A model generated the notes under the pieces. It had not been told where the DNA came from and did no database searches. It worked only from the letters and a program-made list of their open reading frames with translations. From assembly GCF_032854445.1 (NCBI RefSeq), contig NC_088301.1, positions 47,239,116-47,303,115 of the forward strand: 64,000 nucleotides of DNA, written 5' to 3'. Positions 38,601-53,600 of this stretch are shown here, piece after piece. This DNA is from Liolophura sinensis. Its lineage: Eukaryota > Mollusca > Polyplacophora > Chitonida > Chitonidae. Position 1 is the first letter of the stretch; every line of letters begins with the position of its first letter. A program made the translations under genes and the position numbers.

Positions 38601-41600
38601 CAGCATTAAAATACCTACAGACAAAGTGTCTGCTCTCAGAGGTATGATTGAAATGGCATTTTTCCAACTCTGCAACTGAACTGTACTGCATGATTGGAAA
38701 AGTTGTGCGTCAGTTCATTTAAGCCTTCAACATGTTATCCATTCCATCAACAGAGACTTTTGAAGAATCATGTAATGTTACGAATACCTAAAATCCTCCG
38801 TTAATCCATTACTGTCCTTGTTCGGGTGAATTTCGCAATGGTATGTGTATGTACCTGCATCCACTTTTCATGGTTTTTACACTACTGATACCTGTAAATA
38901 GGGTTTTTAATTTTACTAATCTTTCCTAACTATTTAAAAATTCAGTTGAAGTCATAGGTGAAACATCATTTGTTACTTCAAAAACATTTCATGCCAGAAT
39001 AGGAGTCTAGGAGTCTAATTTGTACTACCCTAATTCTTCAACCATTTTGCATATGAAAGTGCAGTTAGAGCACATTTTTAATTTGACTTTGAGACAAAAC
39101 TACAGTGGTTTGATTGGCCATTTTCAGAGCTTCACAAAAAGTACAATTTTATCAGTCAACTCAGAATAATGCCTTCAGAATGTGCTTGAATAAACAGCTT
39201 GCTATCATATGAAAACTTTAAAGAATTACAACATAGGCAGTAATACAAAATTTTGATACTTAAGTTAAGGTTTAATCTCATAATAGTCAGTTGATAAAAA
39301 AATCCATTTTTGTGACTCGCAGGTATAGTTTGAAATTTAATTAATTTATTCATTCATTAAGAATTTTTAACTTATACGATGGTGATAAGTTTTATGGGTC
39401 GAGGAAACCAAACTGCCAAGGTTAATCTGAAATTTCAAAAACACTGACAGAGATAAAAAGACATACACCTACAACAGATTTGAATTTTACATTGAGGATA
39501 AATATTAGTCATGTACTGTTGGGTTATGACCTGTTACCCAACCTAATTCTAATTACGCCAGCCAGAACCACAAATGGGGAGAAAAATGTTAGCAAACTGC
39601 CTTTGTTCTGATGTCAGTGCTGAAGATAGCAGAGTAAATCAATTAGCGGACATGTAATTAATTCAGCTAATGTTCTGATTAATGCTATCAGAGTTGGGTT
39701 TTTTCCCATCTGAGACAACATGATGCCATTTACTGGGGATTCTGGGGAGCTTTCCTTACAATTCACAGATTATGTACAGGGACTGGTAAATGAAGCCAGC
39801 ACCACAAATTTGTAAAATCAGTGATGATTGAACAGGTTGTGTGCATGTACTGCGTCTGCTCCCAACTCCAACTCTACAAATTTGTGTGCTGTCAGAACTG
39901 CTGTGATCCTGGGTGCAAATTACCATTTGTGTTAATCAAGCTTTTGCCTTTTCTTTGCAAGGCTGACACACTGGCACCACAGTGCTGCACGAGGCCCACA
40001 ACAAACCTAGGTGGACCATCTGTGGTATTTATAGCTGTGCCAATCACATTTCTGACTTCCCATTCACCGTGAAGGTACTGATCCCTTTAGACAGAACTGG
40101 AGCTTGTCCAGCTAGGGATTATTAGCCCTATTCATGGAATTTAGTGAGAACGTTATACCAAGTCTGTATCCCTCTAGAGCTTCTCAATGAATCAGACCTG
40201 GGTATTCGTGTTACTTACATACTGAGACATATATATCCACAATGATTGAATGGGTTATTAGGTACTTGAAAAGCCATTGTCAGTAATATATTGTAAGATG
40301 AAAGAATTTGCTTGTGCCTTCTGTGCTTCATTTTTATTTGACTTCAGACTTTTTAGTACGTTTAGGGGTCATGTGGGAATAATATTTTAAGTTACAGATG
40401 TACATGTAAAATGTCTAAATCATTATGTCCCTCTTTTTAATTTACTAGAATAACAAAATTAACAGGCTGTTAGAAGCTCTTACAACTTTACTGTTTATGT
40501 AGATGAAGTGACCTGCATATTATTTGTATACTCATATATTTTTTTTTTTTTTAAATTATTTCATGCTTAATCAGATCAGATATTATACCATGTGGTTCAT
40601 GTTTGGATGTTTGGTGGGGACTCCTGGCAGTTCTGGTACAAATTTAGGTATAGCATGCTGATCCACTTTTCCAAAGATTAAAAGTGTGTTAGTGAAATTG
40701 ATTTTCTCTTGGCGTGATGTTCTAAGCATGCTGGGCTCTGAATGGGTCTTATAATTGACTTAATTCATGCCTACTTCGGCCACAAGGGAAAAATATACAG
40801 CTTCCTCCGCTTAAAAGCAGGATGTCCATTTGTCAGCTTGCTTTGATTTAATTGTGAATTAACTGCATCACCCTGGATTCAGGAGCAATTTAGATGTACC
40901 TCCGTCAATTTTGCTGCTACAAAAATGAGCACTAAAACGACAGTGACATTGGCCATATAATACAAGGAAATCTCCAAGCCTCCTGACACTGCATGTTCAA
41001 AAACAGCATTGAAAAGTTGAAAGTTTCAATTTAGATTAAAAGGCAGTGTTTATTGAAAGCAAATTATGATGCACAAATACATGTTTTTCCTTTCTGTTAC
41101 TAAACATAGATTTAATTTATAGATCTAGAATAAGTTACTTAGGATGTGTCTCATATAGAGATTGCTTTTTTCTGGACTGCTGTAGTTCATCTCTTAATTC
41201 CTTGTATCCATCCATCTCGGAGATCTTAGCCAATTGACATCATACTCGATGTGTGTGGTTGCACTTTTACCTGTCTTGAATTAGTAACAGCCAAAATCTG
41301 TCTGTTAGTTTATTTCTCTAGGTATGCATGCCAAAATAACATCAGGTTAAATACTAAAATTGTGTACCATGCAGTAATTAAGTATTCTGTCAAAAAGTTA
41401 TATTTGATAAATGTTCAACTTACTGTTTGTCTGACACACTCAGTGGAAAGGTGTCCTCCTTTTTGTATCACTTAATGTTGTGCAAAAGCGCTATGGATTT
41501 TCTATCTTATTCCATGTCTTTAGATATATTTCTTGTGTTATAATAAGCAGTTGATTTGTTTTCAACCTGTCCAGTCCTTGTGTGGAAACATCTTAGGTCT

Positions 41601-44600
41601 AACATTGAAATGTGCAGTGAATAAGATATAACGCTACATTAAGGTATTGTAATGAATTCATGGTGGAACCTCTGTAGAATGATTAGATTTTTTGACAGTC
41701 TGTTTACCATTAGATGGATTCAAGATACAAGATGGATTCATAGACTTAATCCTGAAATGGTTGTAAACCTTTGATGTTGACAGGTATATGCTAGGGCTTT
41801 CTGGAATCCCGTCCGTTATCCAATTCCTTGGCTTCATCTTCATGCCCGAGTCGCCACGCTGGCTCATAATCCAAGGTCGAGAGGATGAGGCCAGACGAGC
41901 GCTTCAGAAAATGAGAGGACAATTAGACATCGATGAAGAGTATCAGACCATAAAACAGAATTGCCAGGAGATCAGAAGACAGGAAGAAGAAAGATGTGAG
42001 ATTTCTTTTCCTATTACACTTACATTTTCAAGTTTTGGCTTTTATAGCTTTTTTTTGTCTTTGTGTTTTTGCTTGAGTGTATTGAGGTTTCTCTGATTTC
42101 TGTGATCTGAAAACAGGCTTATTTCTAATTTTCATTTAGTTTGTCACATAAATAAAGGCAAGCATTAAGAGGAAGGTATGTACCAAAGATCTTCACTGAG
42201 GTAAATGTATATATTATGACTATAATTAGATTTCTTAGTTCTTATGGAACTTGCATTGATGATGTTTTTGGAAATTGATGTCTGTGTTGGTTTCATTGCC
42301 AATACTCCTATTCAGTGGAATTTTTTTATGTGAGATATATTTAGCATTTTAAGGGTACATGTACCAGGTCCTTCAAGGGTCTCCTCCAAGATATATACTT
42401 GTGAGTACAAGTATATTTATTGTACAATTCAGCTCAGCATATTAGAAAAGAAGCTGTCCAAATGCCTTACTACATTATCATTGAATGATTTACAAGAATT
42501 CTTTCGCATCTTCATCCAAAACTGGTTTGTTCCATTCTGATTGTTTTAAAATGATATATAAAATACTTTGCAGGGTTCACGACTTTCAATTTAGTTGTCC
42601 ACAGGCTTTGAGTATTGCAGGGTATACATTGATTATTGTGTGAAGTTCTATAATTTGGATACCAGAAGAAATTTCCAAAATCACTTCATTCTTGAAATGA
42701 TACAATAAAACTCCTAAAATGTCCCTGTTGGTGTATAAAAAGGTCATTGACTTAGCAAGACTTGCGAATACAGCTAAATCAAATTCACACTGTAATGGGC
42801 GGATTCTTGGAACATGGTTGGTTACCATCCTGGCATCAGGTGTGTCAGAGCTAGTCATGTGAGAAAGTTGATCAAGCAGACAGTTAATAGAGCTAGTGGG
42901 AGGACTTCAGTCACTGATGCGTCTGCTCCTTATGGTCAGCCGGGTGTTAAATGCAATAATTTGTGACAGAATGAACAACCCCAGCTCATTTTCAAAGCAT
43001 TGACATGAAGGTCAGATTTCCTTTGACTGGGCTGTTTATGGCATCTGTAGTCTCCAGATAGTTTGGATTCCAGTGAATGAACTTGTAATTCCATGTCTTA
43101 TCCTTAAGTACACAGAGACTGACTTGTGCATTGGCATGTTGAAGTACATGTACATAGACTTCTATGGTTTTCCGATTCACCTCTCTGCAAAAAAACATTT
43201 TAAGATTTTTTGTTCTCCTTGTGTGCAATGTTCTTTGGCAGCTAAGATATCTGTGCATGTATGCTATATACATGTTCTTGCTTTTGCTGAGGCTCTGAAT
43301 TTCGCACACTACTATCCATTGGCATGAAACGTGCTTGTTCTGATGCCAACCTTAAACAGGGAATTTATAGATTCCTCCTGTGTCATTATATGTGTGGCGC
43401 AGTGGTTATTGTAATTCTTCCTTTTTGCATGTTTGCAAGTTTTTTATTCAACATATTCTGCAGGCATTACTGTGTGTGTACCAATAAATTATACTTTCTT
43501 TGAAATTGGCCAAAACATCCATTGTAGTTTTGTGTCCAACACCAAATTGAAAATCTGCAAAAAATTGCACTGCATTGCTCTTTCATATGTGAAAAGGTTG
43601 AGGAATGCAGCCTCTTCATTCGTAACTTGTTAAAGATTTTGTTCACCCATAAAACTGGCGGACATCTTATAATTGGAATACTCTTAAGTATTGTGTTCAA
43701 AATAGATAAATAAGGCTTTGCATACTTGTATATGATACATGATAGCCAGCAAGTTTAGTCACATGTATGTATGTGCAGTATTTTTTTCAGTGCTATTAAA
43801 GGGAAAAGAAATACATTTTGGTTTTGGAATTTTTACCAAACTCTTTGTTTGTGAGGCCTTAGCCGCATTATGTAATCAGTCAGTGAGATTGCCTGTCTGT
43901 ACTGTCTAACATTCGTTAAAGACCACTTCTCATGAACAAAATGGCATATGCATCTGTGCATTATATGGTTCCTGGCTTCCCCTTAGCTATAAAACTGACC
44001 ACCATCGGAGAAATGAAAAAAAGCGAGCTTATGGTTAACCAACATCAAATAAAAAAAAATCTCCTGGTTTTCTTTTCAGCTCATACACCAATTTTGATTC
44101 AAATGCTACAGACGCCATCAGTGCGGCGAGCGCTTATAGTGGGCTGTGGTTTGCAGATGATTCAGCAAGTAGCTGGGATTAACACAGTCATGTAAGTACG
44201 TTTTTCCATTGTATACCCTCACATGAGGCTGACCCTTATTTGTCCATAGATAAGCTTTCTTTGTTCAAAAAGGCAGTGAGTGTGATCATTCAATATTTCC
44301 CACCTACACAAGCTAAGCTCCAAGCTGTGTAGAAACACAGCTTTCTATAACTGCTTTGCCTTACGAGCTCATCTATACAGATACATTGACATATTACAGA
44401 AAAGAACAAAAGAGTGCTATACTTGGACCCTCATGTTTTATGTGGCAATGTTTCTCATTCATCAGCAGGCTAACAAAGAAGCCTGAATTCAATCAGGCTT
44501 GAACATACCTGTGTAGGTGCTCTTTATTGTTTTTTTTTTTTTTATTTTTTTGTTTTTTATGTTCTGTTACAGTTTATCCTCTACAGAAATTTGGTGCAGG

Positions 44601-47600
44601 AAACTGTTGGTTTAAAAAACTTCTAATCTTACGCACATGTACAATTAATGAAAAAAAGAGTGTGCATGTAAGCTACATAAAAGCAGACTACAACCATGTA
44701 ACCCAACAGTGTAACTTTGTTTAATAATTTTAGTATTAAATAGGATTTAAGGATATATTTGTAGCTTCCGATTAATCACCAGTCAACAACAGCATTTGTG
44801 TTCTAAGCTACACATATGATGTACAGCTGTAACTTCTCTGGGACTGACCTGTATCACAAGGTAGATCAGAAAAAAAAAATTTGAACATAATCTTTCTAAT
44901 TAAGCTGGTCCCCTCAGTGTAATACACATTTCATCAGCTCCAAATACAGTTAGTCTTATTTTCCAGGAATATTCAAGGTTAGTTCAATTTCCTGTACAGC
45001 ACCATTGATCCCGCTTCCCACGCGTGTTTCCCAATTTAGATGATGGCAGATATTCCCCATACAATTCAGTTGTCTAAACAAGGAATAGGAATTTATATAT
45101 CTCTACAATATATATATATATATATATGTATAGCCTCTCAGGCAGTTTTCTAATCCACCCACCATTTGTTTGTCTCAGTCTGTTGTTTGCCAGTTGTAAT
45201 TACTCCTACATGACAATTAGAAAGATTGCCGAAAGGTAGAATATATATGGTTCTGTACTGCTTCCCCTATACTTGATGGCTTCTCAAGTCAGGTATTTTG
45301 TCTAAAATATGCTATGTTTTTATAAATAAACATCATTTCATCTGGCCATTTGAGACACACATGTTTTTCCTCTCTCTGTGCACAAAATCATCATTGTGAA
45401 GCAATATTAATGTTATAGCATATAACTTTAATCAATTAATTAATTAAGGCTCATTTTACAAGTAGTGAAAAATTTTAATCCTGTGTCTTCTATCCATAAA
45501 CATGAAGACCATCTTAGAAGTTAAAATTTCTTCACCATGGTGTTACATATCAATCAGATAAATAAAGAAACAATCTATGCTATTTTCTTTTGTGGCAGTT
45601 ATTGTGGGAAAGGTGAAAATAAAGCTTGTTATTCATTTAACACTTATTATGTGAGCCTCGAGATCAGTGTCCTTAGCATGTAGGTGTAGTGTCTTTTTTG
45701 AAAAAATATACTCCTGCTGCCTCACAAAGCACCCATTATCTAAAATGAAATGTTTCCACATTTTATTCTTGAGAAAGTCAGGGAACTGTCTGAATTAGAA
45801 TTTTAAACTCCTTGACCGAACTATTGTATCAGTTTGTAAGCTCTGTTAAGATGTGAGGAAATAGCACAGGAATTGTCTTGTATTGATGTTTTAGATATGA
45901 GGTAACTATGAAAAGAAATAATGGTAGAATTATTTTGGTTCTTTCTTTCTCTGTCTTGAAATAGCAGTTATTTGAGCTGGTGTATGTTATTTTGTCTTGA
46001 GGACCATTGTTCATGGCATCGAAAATCTCTTTGAAACAGCATCAATGTTCGTAAATTAATTCTTAGATGTTTTGAAATCATAGCACTGGTAAACAAGGCA
46101 GTGTCTAGAAAACAATATAAATTCCAGGCTTTGGCAGCTATATTACATAAATAGCATACCTGGTACTGAAATGTATATGTACATGTATATAAGAGATTAA
46201 AGGGCCTCCGTGGCTGAGAGGGTTAGCATGCCAGCGTGGCGCAATGACCCAGGAGCCTCCCACCACTGAGGTGGTTGTGAATTCGAGTCCAGCTCATGTT
46301 GGCTTCCTCTCCGGCCGCATGTGGGAAGGTCTGCCTTCAACTAGTGGGGCTCAGTTGGTTAGCGCGCTAGCGCAGCGTAATGACCCAGGAGTCTCTCACC
46401 AATGCGGTTGCTGTGAGTTCAAGTCCAGCTCATGCTGGCTTCCTCTCCGGCCGTACTTGGGAAGGTTTGCCAGCAACTTGCGGATGGTCGAGGGTTTCCC
46501 CTGGGCTCTGCCCGGTTTCCACACACCATAATGTTGGCCGCCGTCGTATGAGTGAAATATTCTTGAGTATGGCGTAAAACACCAATCAAATAAATAAATC
46601 AAATAAATCAACTAGTGGGTGGCCTAGGGTTTCGCCCAGGAGAGCCTGGTTTCCTCCCACCGTAATGCTGGCAGCGGTCATGTAAGTGAAATATTCTTAG
46701 GTACAGTGTAAAATACCAATTAAATAAACAAATGAGAGATTAAAGGACATCTATGCATGCAAACTAATATACATGTACATTAATACCTTTTTAGTTTGAA
46801 ATGATGTTTAGTTTTAAATGAATTAGATCTGCATCATCCAGATTACACATAAAAGGTTTAATCTGTGTTTCATTTCACAGTTAGTACTTGTACATAGTTA
46901 TATTAGACTATGTATACAATGTATTTGATGAAGGAATTGAAAAACCTCCAGTGATATAAGCATATACAGCTGCGCCTTGGAAAAAGCAGGAAAGGTGACT
47001 GCATGGAAGCACTGACATCGTGTCCAAGAATCTGCAAAACAAAATCTGCAGTTGCTGCTGAGTTATTGATTTCTATCACCAGGGTGATCAGTACTAAGTT
47101 CAGTTTGTCTTACAGCCCTTTTCCCCTTTATGACAGATACATGTATGCCGTTAACTCCAGGATTGGAGGCTTATTGACAGCTGATCAAGTACATGTAGTC
47201 ATGGGGAGACCCCCTAGTTACTTGCATCCATTACTTTACTTGGACTTTTTCAAGTAAAACAACATTGATATTGTTATAATAGCTGGATACGATTCAGCAG
47301 TTCTTTTTTTTATATATAGATACCTCTATATATACCTCTTGGTGATAGAAGAATTGGTGATAGAAGTCTTAACATTTGTGATGTTTTTTTTTTTTGGTAG
47401 CTTCACCTTTCAAAGATTTTTTATATATTTATTGTATAAAATACTATATATTTTATATATTTATTTAAATACCATTGAATCATCAGCTTATAAGTCTTGC
47501 AAAAGCAGACTGTGTTCCTAATACTGTATTATGGAAATCAGTACCAGTACATTAATATGTAACAGTTACATCCGTTCTTAACCCATTGCCAAACAGTTGA

Positions 47601-50600
47601 CATGGAAAGGCTTGCATTTAAAATGTATTTAAGGAAATTCTGCATCATTTAATGTAAACAGCAAACTGGACACAGAAAGCCAACATAAATGCATAACTGA
47701 TAAGACATGTACATGCATTTACGGTGAATTTATCTATTTTTGCCACTCACATCTGGAGGTAAAAGGCCTGCTTGCATATAGTGTTGGATATAATATAACT
47801 TAGTTTTATGTTATGTACTTGCAGATACTGCCAAAATCAAATTCCTTTGCAGTAGTCCTGTATACATTTATGAATATGCATCCTACTCCTTTTTTCAGCA
47901 GTGAAGTACCTCATGTACTTTGTACCCTTTGCTGGGAAAGCATTGCCTGGTGAAGTGTTACCATGCTTATCCATTATGTGGATATTGACAGTGTAATAGA
48001 TCCATGGCCTAAAGGCTAAGCTTAGATCCCCAACCAGACCATGTCCATGTTGACGTTTCATCTGCTGCTTCTCGATTCCAAACAGCAATTAGTTATATTC
48101 TCCCTACCAATACTCACCATCACTGGTCAGGCTCATAAATCCTTTGCATAAAAGCCAATAACATTAGTGATTTAATACCAGTGGACAAATACCTTGTACT
48201 AACTGGAGTGGACTCAATGTTGAGTGTTCCAAGCATGGATGAAATAAGCTTGGTGTAATTAGTGCTTTGTGGGATTCTCACAGCTGGTTCCACGTGAAAT
48301 ATAACACTGTGAATAATTAATGATATAAACACCTTCAGGTGGAAATATCCCCAGAAATAATTGCTGGCATGACAGCATTTTACTGTTCCCAATTAATGAA
48401 ATATAATTACAAGAATAGCCAGCTTAATAGTGAAATGTTCGTCTTACAAACATTGATAAATTTCTCTGTGCCAGAAAGTACTCAGTATAATCCATGACCA
48501 AAAGGTTAAGGCATTAATTTGCCTCCCAAAAATTTGAAATGTAGAAAAGAATTAAAAAAACAGATGAAAGGAGATTACCTGACCAATCAGTGATAATGTG
48601 TGTGCTTTTATTTATTTATTTATTTATTTGATACATGTTGTTTAACATAGTCCCTGGCTTAGTGGATTATGGAATCTTATTAAACAGAGACCATTTTGCC
48701 TTGACCAAATTACTCTGAATGTCAGTTAAGGCTTGCAGTGTGATGACGTTCAAAGTTTTCTTTCATTGGACACACTAGGTATGGGTTAAATCATAGATTA
48801 TCCTAGGCCAGCAATATTAATTATTTATTTATTTATTTATTGTTTTTTGGAAAAGTTGTCCACAAATATTGTATTTTTTACTCCTTAAGTAAAAGACAAT
48901 GGAACAGGAATACTAATGGAAAGCACTGTTTCTCTTCGTATGTTGTGTGAAGTTTTTCTAATTTGTGTCAAATTTATTTTTATAGGAAAACAGAAACATT
49001 AAAAAAAACTTATTTACTTATGTATTGTTTAAAGTAGCCTGTGACCTTATATTTTCTAAAAATACCACTTCCTTGGAACAGTTCAAGGAACAGGTTGCAA
49101 TGCTAAAGCCATTGACATGAATTACTTAAAATGTGTTGTTATCTATTAGGGCTACTATTTGTGAAGTGTGATTTTCTTGTAATACCTGTCAGGAGTCAGT
49201 GCTACATGCATTTACATAGGTTCATTGCTTAGAACAACATTTCTGCGTTCAAGAAGATTGGATGACTGAAAAGCTTCAAAATAGAGGCAAGATCATTTGT
49301 GTTTCCTACACGTATGTTCTGATTTTACCATGGTGGACCTTTGTGAAATGGCACAGTAATGCAAGTGAACCACAATTTCATAGACACCCAAATCCGCAGA
49401 CTTACACTGACATTGTGTAGCAGAAAATCAGCAAATGTACAAGAATACCTGAATAAAAGTAAACTTAAGCACTTTTACTGATGTTTCATTATACAGGTAC
49501 TACAGCGCAACGATCATCAAGATGTCAGGTGTGCGGAGCAATGAGGCAGCTATCTGGCTGTCTGCAGTCACAGCGTTTGTTAACTTTGTCTTCACCATGG
49601 TGGGCTTGTATCTTGTGGAGAAAATAGGAAGAAGGCCCTTAACTCTTGGCAGTCTTGTTGGTGAGTACATGCAATGAAAATTTACAGTGTACATGTGCAT
49701 CTAATTGTTAAGTAGCGCCCTGTAAAATCATGACGAGAACAAATGTGCAAAATTGTAAAATGCAGTTGTGTAGAAAATTGAGAAGGATTTCTGGTTTTTT
49801 TCCTGTACCGATACTCCACATCAGAACATTTAACGTTTTACCTGTATGTTCAAAAATATTATGTATATGATTTCTTGCAGCTTCAGTTAATGAATTTGAA
49901 GGTTAAAAAAAACTTTCTTAATTCTCAGTCTTTTGTAATTCATTCACTTGTATATGCTTAAAAATACTGAAAAACTTTTATGTTTTCAGTGCGAAAATGA
50001 GGAAATGGCCACATGTTGTACAGTGTATCTCGTTCTGAGCATAATCAATTTCAAACCAATGAAAGTCAAGATATATTTGGACATGTATGTACTGGAAGAA
50101 CCCTTGACTTGTACCATGTACCCAGGTTTCCTACTTGTATTCTCAGGTGCATATTACATACACCAATAAAACACTAGCTGTGGATGGAGGATGTCAGAAT
50201 GAAGACATCTGGATCTATATCCAGCTGCACTTAGACTTTCAGGACAAATGGTGTAACAATCTTTGTTTCCGACAGGTGCCATTGTCAGTCTAGCTTGGTT
50301 GGCTGTGGGTTTTCAGTTGTCAGCCTTGGATACGCCTAAAGTGGATTTCTTGGAATCAGCATCAAAAGGGACAGGCTGTTCTCAGTACAGGTATACACTG
50401 TCCACATGCACTTAACGCACAAACTTTGTGCCCCCACAAATCAATTAATGGCTCTTTGGAATAGTTAAAGATGATTGCTACATTCAGTTATTTTTAGCAC
50501 TACACTGAAACTTAATGTCTAGTGAATCAACTAGAGATTTGACAAGAATATTTTCAGTTGAGTCCATTTGTCATCACAAAGAGCTGCAATAAACCTGCAA

Positions 50601-53600
50601 GAATTGATTCATTGATTTTTTTTTAACTATACTTGAAATTACTAATTTATTTATAGATCAAATTTATTGACAGAAGCTGTTTAAAGAGGGAAGGAGACTG
50701 TGTTTAAGAAATCAATACATGGTACATCATCAAGGACTTTACAAACTTTCCTACTTCCAAAAAAACAAAATAAATAAGAATGACAGCTTCTATCGCGTGT
50801 TAACAACCTTAATCGTGCTGGGGCTAGCTCATAAACAGGAATTCTATCCACCTAGCTGGATAGGGCACACAGTTAACTTTACTTACATAAATTGAATGCA
50901 TATAACTTTTATGTGTGGCAAATGCAGTACACGATTTGCATATCAAAGACCTCTGTGGTAATTTTGTGCACTGAAGTCACTGTGATGCAATCCTTACGCA
51001 TGTGGTTAGCAGTCATAGTTGTGACATTATATTAATTTTGGCCTTTCATGGGGATTTAATGGCAAGAAATTAGAACTATCTAATTGGAGAATAATATTTG
51101 TGTATGACAGTGTCAATCATTCAAGTTAATTTTGGCTTAGAGGTATTAAACAAATATTTGAACGTATCACATGGCTTGGACATTATGCAGTTTTACGAAC
51201 TACAGGTATTCTAGTCTGAGTACCTTGTTTTATTTCTATTTCAAGTGTACAGTGTATACTCATTTAAAACACAGATTGTGTGAAGTTCAAAGATTCATTT
51301 TATAAAAAGGATGGACCATACAAATATTCTGCATAACCATCTTAATTTTGTATCTTGAATAAGTACCCGATTTTTTCAACCTTTTCACATTGTTAGAGCA
51401 AATGTGAATGCGTGCAATTTGTCCTCAACAGTGATTTCATTTATTTATGTTTGTTGCATACATCATGACATCATTAAAAAAATAATATTTTAGTCCAAGC
51501 AGAAATATACCCTCAGATTATGCTTAAATTTGCATGAAAAGGCATTATAAAACAAAGAGTATGGTATTAAGGAACATGTATAAGATAATATGATTATGAG
51601 AAAAAAAAATACTCTTTTTTGTGGCATATTTTATACTTCTTAATAATGTCTGTATTTTATGCATATTTTCCATCATTGATCAGAATTATTCAGAAATGAC
51701 AACTGATGAACCCACTGGGAATGTGGAACCAGCTTAGAGCCCCCAATTCAGTCTCTACCAAAGAAAGTTGTTTGGACAGCAAATTGCCTGAATTGCACAT
51801 GTGTAGCCTAAAACCAGGCTGCTTAATTTTACTGACTACTGGGCCTTCGCAAGACTGTAGTTTAGAGCCATTTTACGCCTCAAGAGGCTGATAAGCACTT
51901 TTGTAAGACTGAGCTTTAAGACAGATTTTAATTTTGTAAAGTTACTTGGAAAGGCCAGGATAAATGTTATTTATTTATTTATTTATTTTTAATCCAGTCG
52001 GAGGTAGTTTAAAAATCTTTTTACATTCTGCTGCCTGTAAAAAAATTAGTATCTGTCTAGACATAACATACGTAGTGCATTCTTCAGTATCTCGTTACAA
52101 AATAACTATATCAAGGGAGGTAATTCAGAGCAGGCTATTTCATCTTGTACAATGTTAGTCATTTCAAATGTAAAGAAATTGTATCAGGAAATGGATGCCC
52201 TACTTCTCTGAAAGGGAAAAATTAAAGAGGAGAATGGGTTTAATTGAATGTCTTTGATAATTCAGATATTTTGTACATGTTAAAAAGATTATGACCTAGG
52301 CTCATATTGCTACCAATTTTGTGTTATGCATAGCATTCAAAAATGGAAAACCTGATAGTTTGAGCCAGTTATTGGATATTTTGTTCAGGTATTACTTACC
52401 AAGTATGTGTGCCACCTTGCAGATACTTGGTGTGCCATCTTGCAGACACCGGGTGTGCCATCTTGAAGGTATTGGGTGTGCTGCCTTGCAGTTATCGGGT
52501 GTGCCATCTTGAAGGTATTGGGTGTGCAGCCTTGCAGATACAAGGTGTAGCACCTTGCAGATAGTGAATGTAACACTTTGCAGATACCAGGTTTGCCACC
52601 TTGCAGATACTGGTTGTGTCACCTTGAAGATACTGGGTGTGCCACCTTGAAGATATTGAGTGTGTGAAACCTTGGACATACCAAATGTGACACCTTGAAG
52701 GTAGTGGATGTAGGACTTTGCAGAATCTGAGTGTGCCACCTTGCAGAATCTGAGTGTGCCACCTTGCAGAATCTGAGTGTGCTACTTGCAGAATTTGGGT
52801 TGTCACCTTGCAGAATCTGGGTGTGTCACCTTGCAGAATCTGGGTGTGCCAACTTGCAGTCACCGGGTGTGCCACATTGCAGACACTGGGTGTGCCATCT
52901 TGCAGACACCTGGTGTGCCATCTTGCAGGTATTGGGTGTGCCACCTTGCAGATACCAGGTGTGCCACTTTGCAGATACCAGGTTTGCCACCTTGTAGATA
53001 CCAGGTGTGCAATCTTGCAGATACCAGGTGTGCAACCTTGAAGATACCAGGTGTGCAAGTTTGCAGATATTGGATGTGGCACTTTGACACCTTGGAGATA
53101 GTGGATGTAGGACTTTGCAGATGCCAGATGTTCCACCTTGCAGAATCGGGTTGTGCCACCTTGCAGATATCGGGTGTGCCACCGTTCAGAATCTGGGTGT
53201 GCCGCCTTGCAGATACCGGGTGTGCTGCCTTTCAGATACGGAGTCTGCCACCTTGCAGAAATGGGGTGTGCCACTTTGAAGATACTTTGTGTGCCACATT
53301 GACGATAATGATTGTGCTGTCTTGCAGACCTGTGTCACCTTGAAGATATTGTGTGTGCAACGTTGCAGATGCTTGGTGTGCCACCTTGAAGATACCAGGT
53401 TTGTCACTTTGCAGAACCAGGTGCCACCTTGAAGATACTGAATGTGCCACCTTGAAGGTAACGGGTGTGCCTCCTTGCAGATACCAGGTGTGCCACTTTG
53501 CAGATCCTTGGTGTACCACTTTGAAGATGAATGGTGTGCCTACTTGAAGATACAGGGTGTGCCACGTTGCAGACATCGGGTGTGCCGCCTTGAAGATACC

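Larger units (their letters stand above)
32153..41783. other. SLC2A13 intron 2 (9.6 kb)
   Basis: Contains SINE A copies (32342-32557, 36583-36725, and a minus-strand fragment at 39340-39425), two good X elements (34147-34361, 39030-39228) and a CAGGTG inverted repeat (37709-37740). The rest is AT-rich sequence with no supported gene. Confidence 0.7.
44192..49496. other. SLC2A13 intron 4 (5.3 kb)
   Basis: Contains the nested SINE A pair (46200-46735), a TA tract near 45107-45127 and TTTA tracts near 48607 and 48821. No other gene is supported. Confidence 0.7.

Noticed and set aside
52492-53274. 260-codon minus-strand open frame
   Set aside because: It lies wholly within the 23-bp minisatellite and simply reads the repeat in rotating frames; there is no start context or domain, and equally long frames occur on the other strand.
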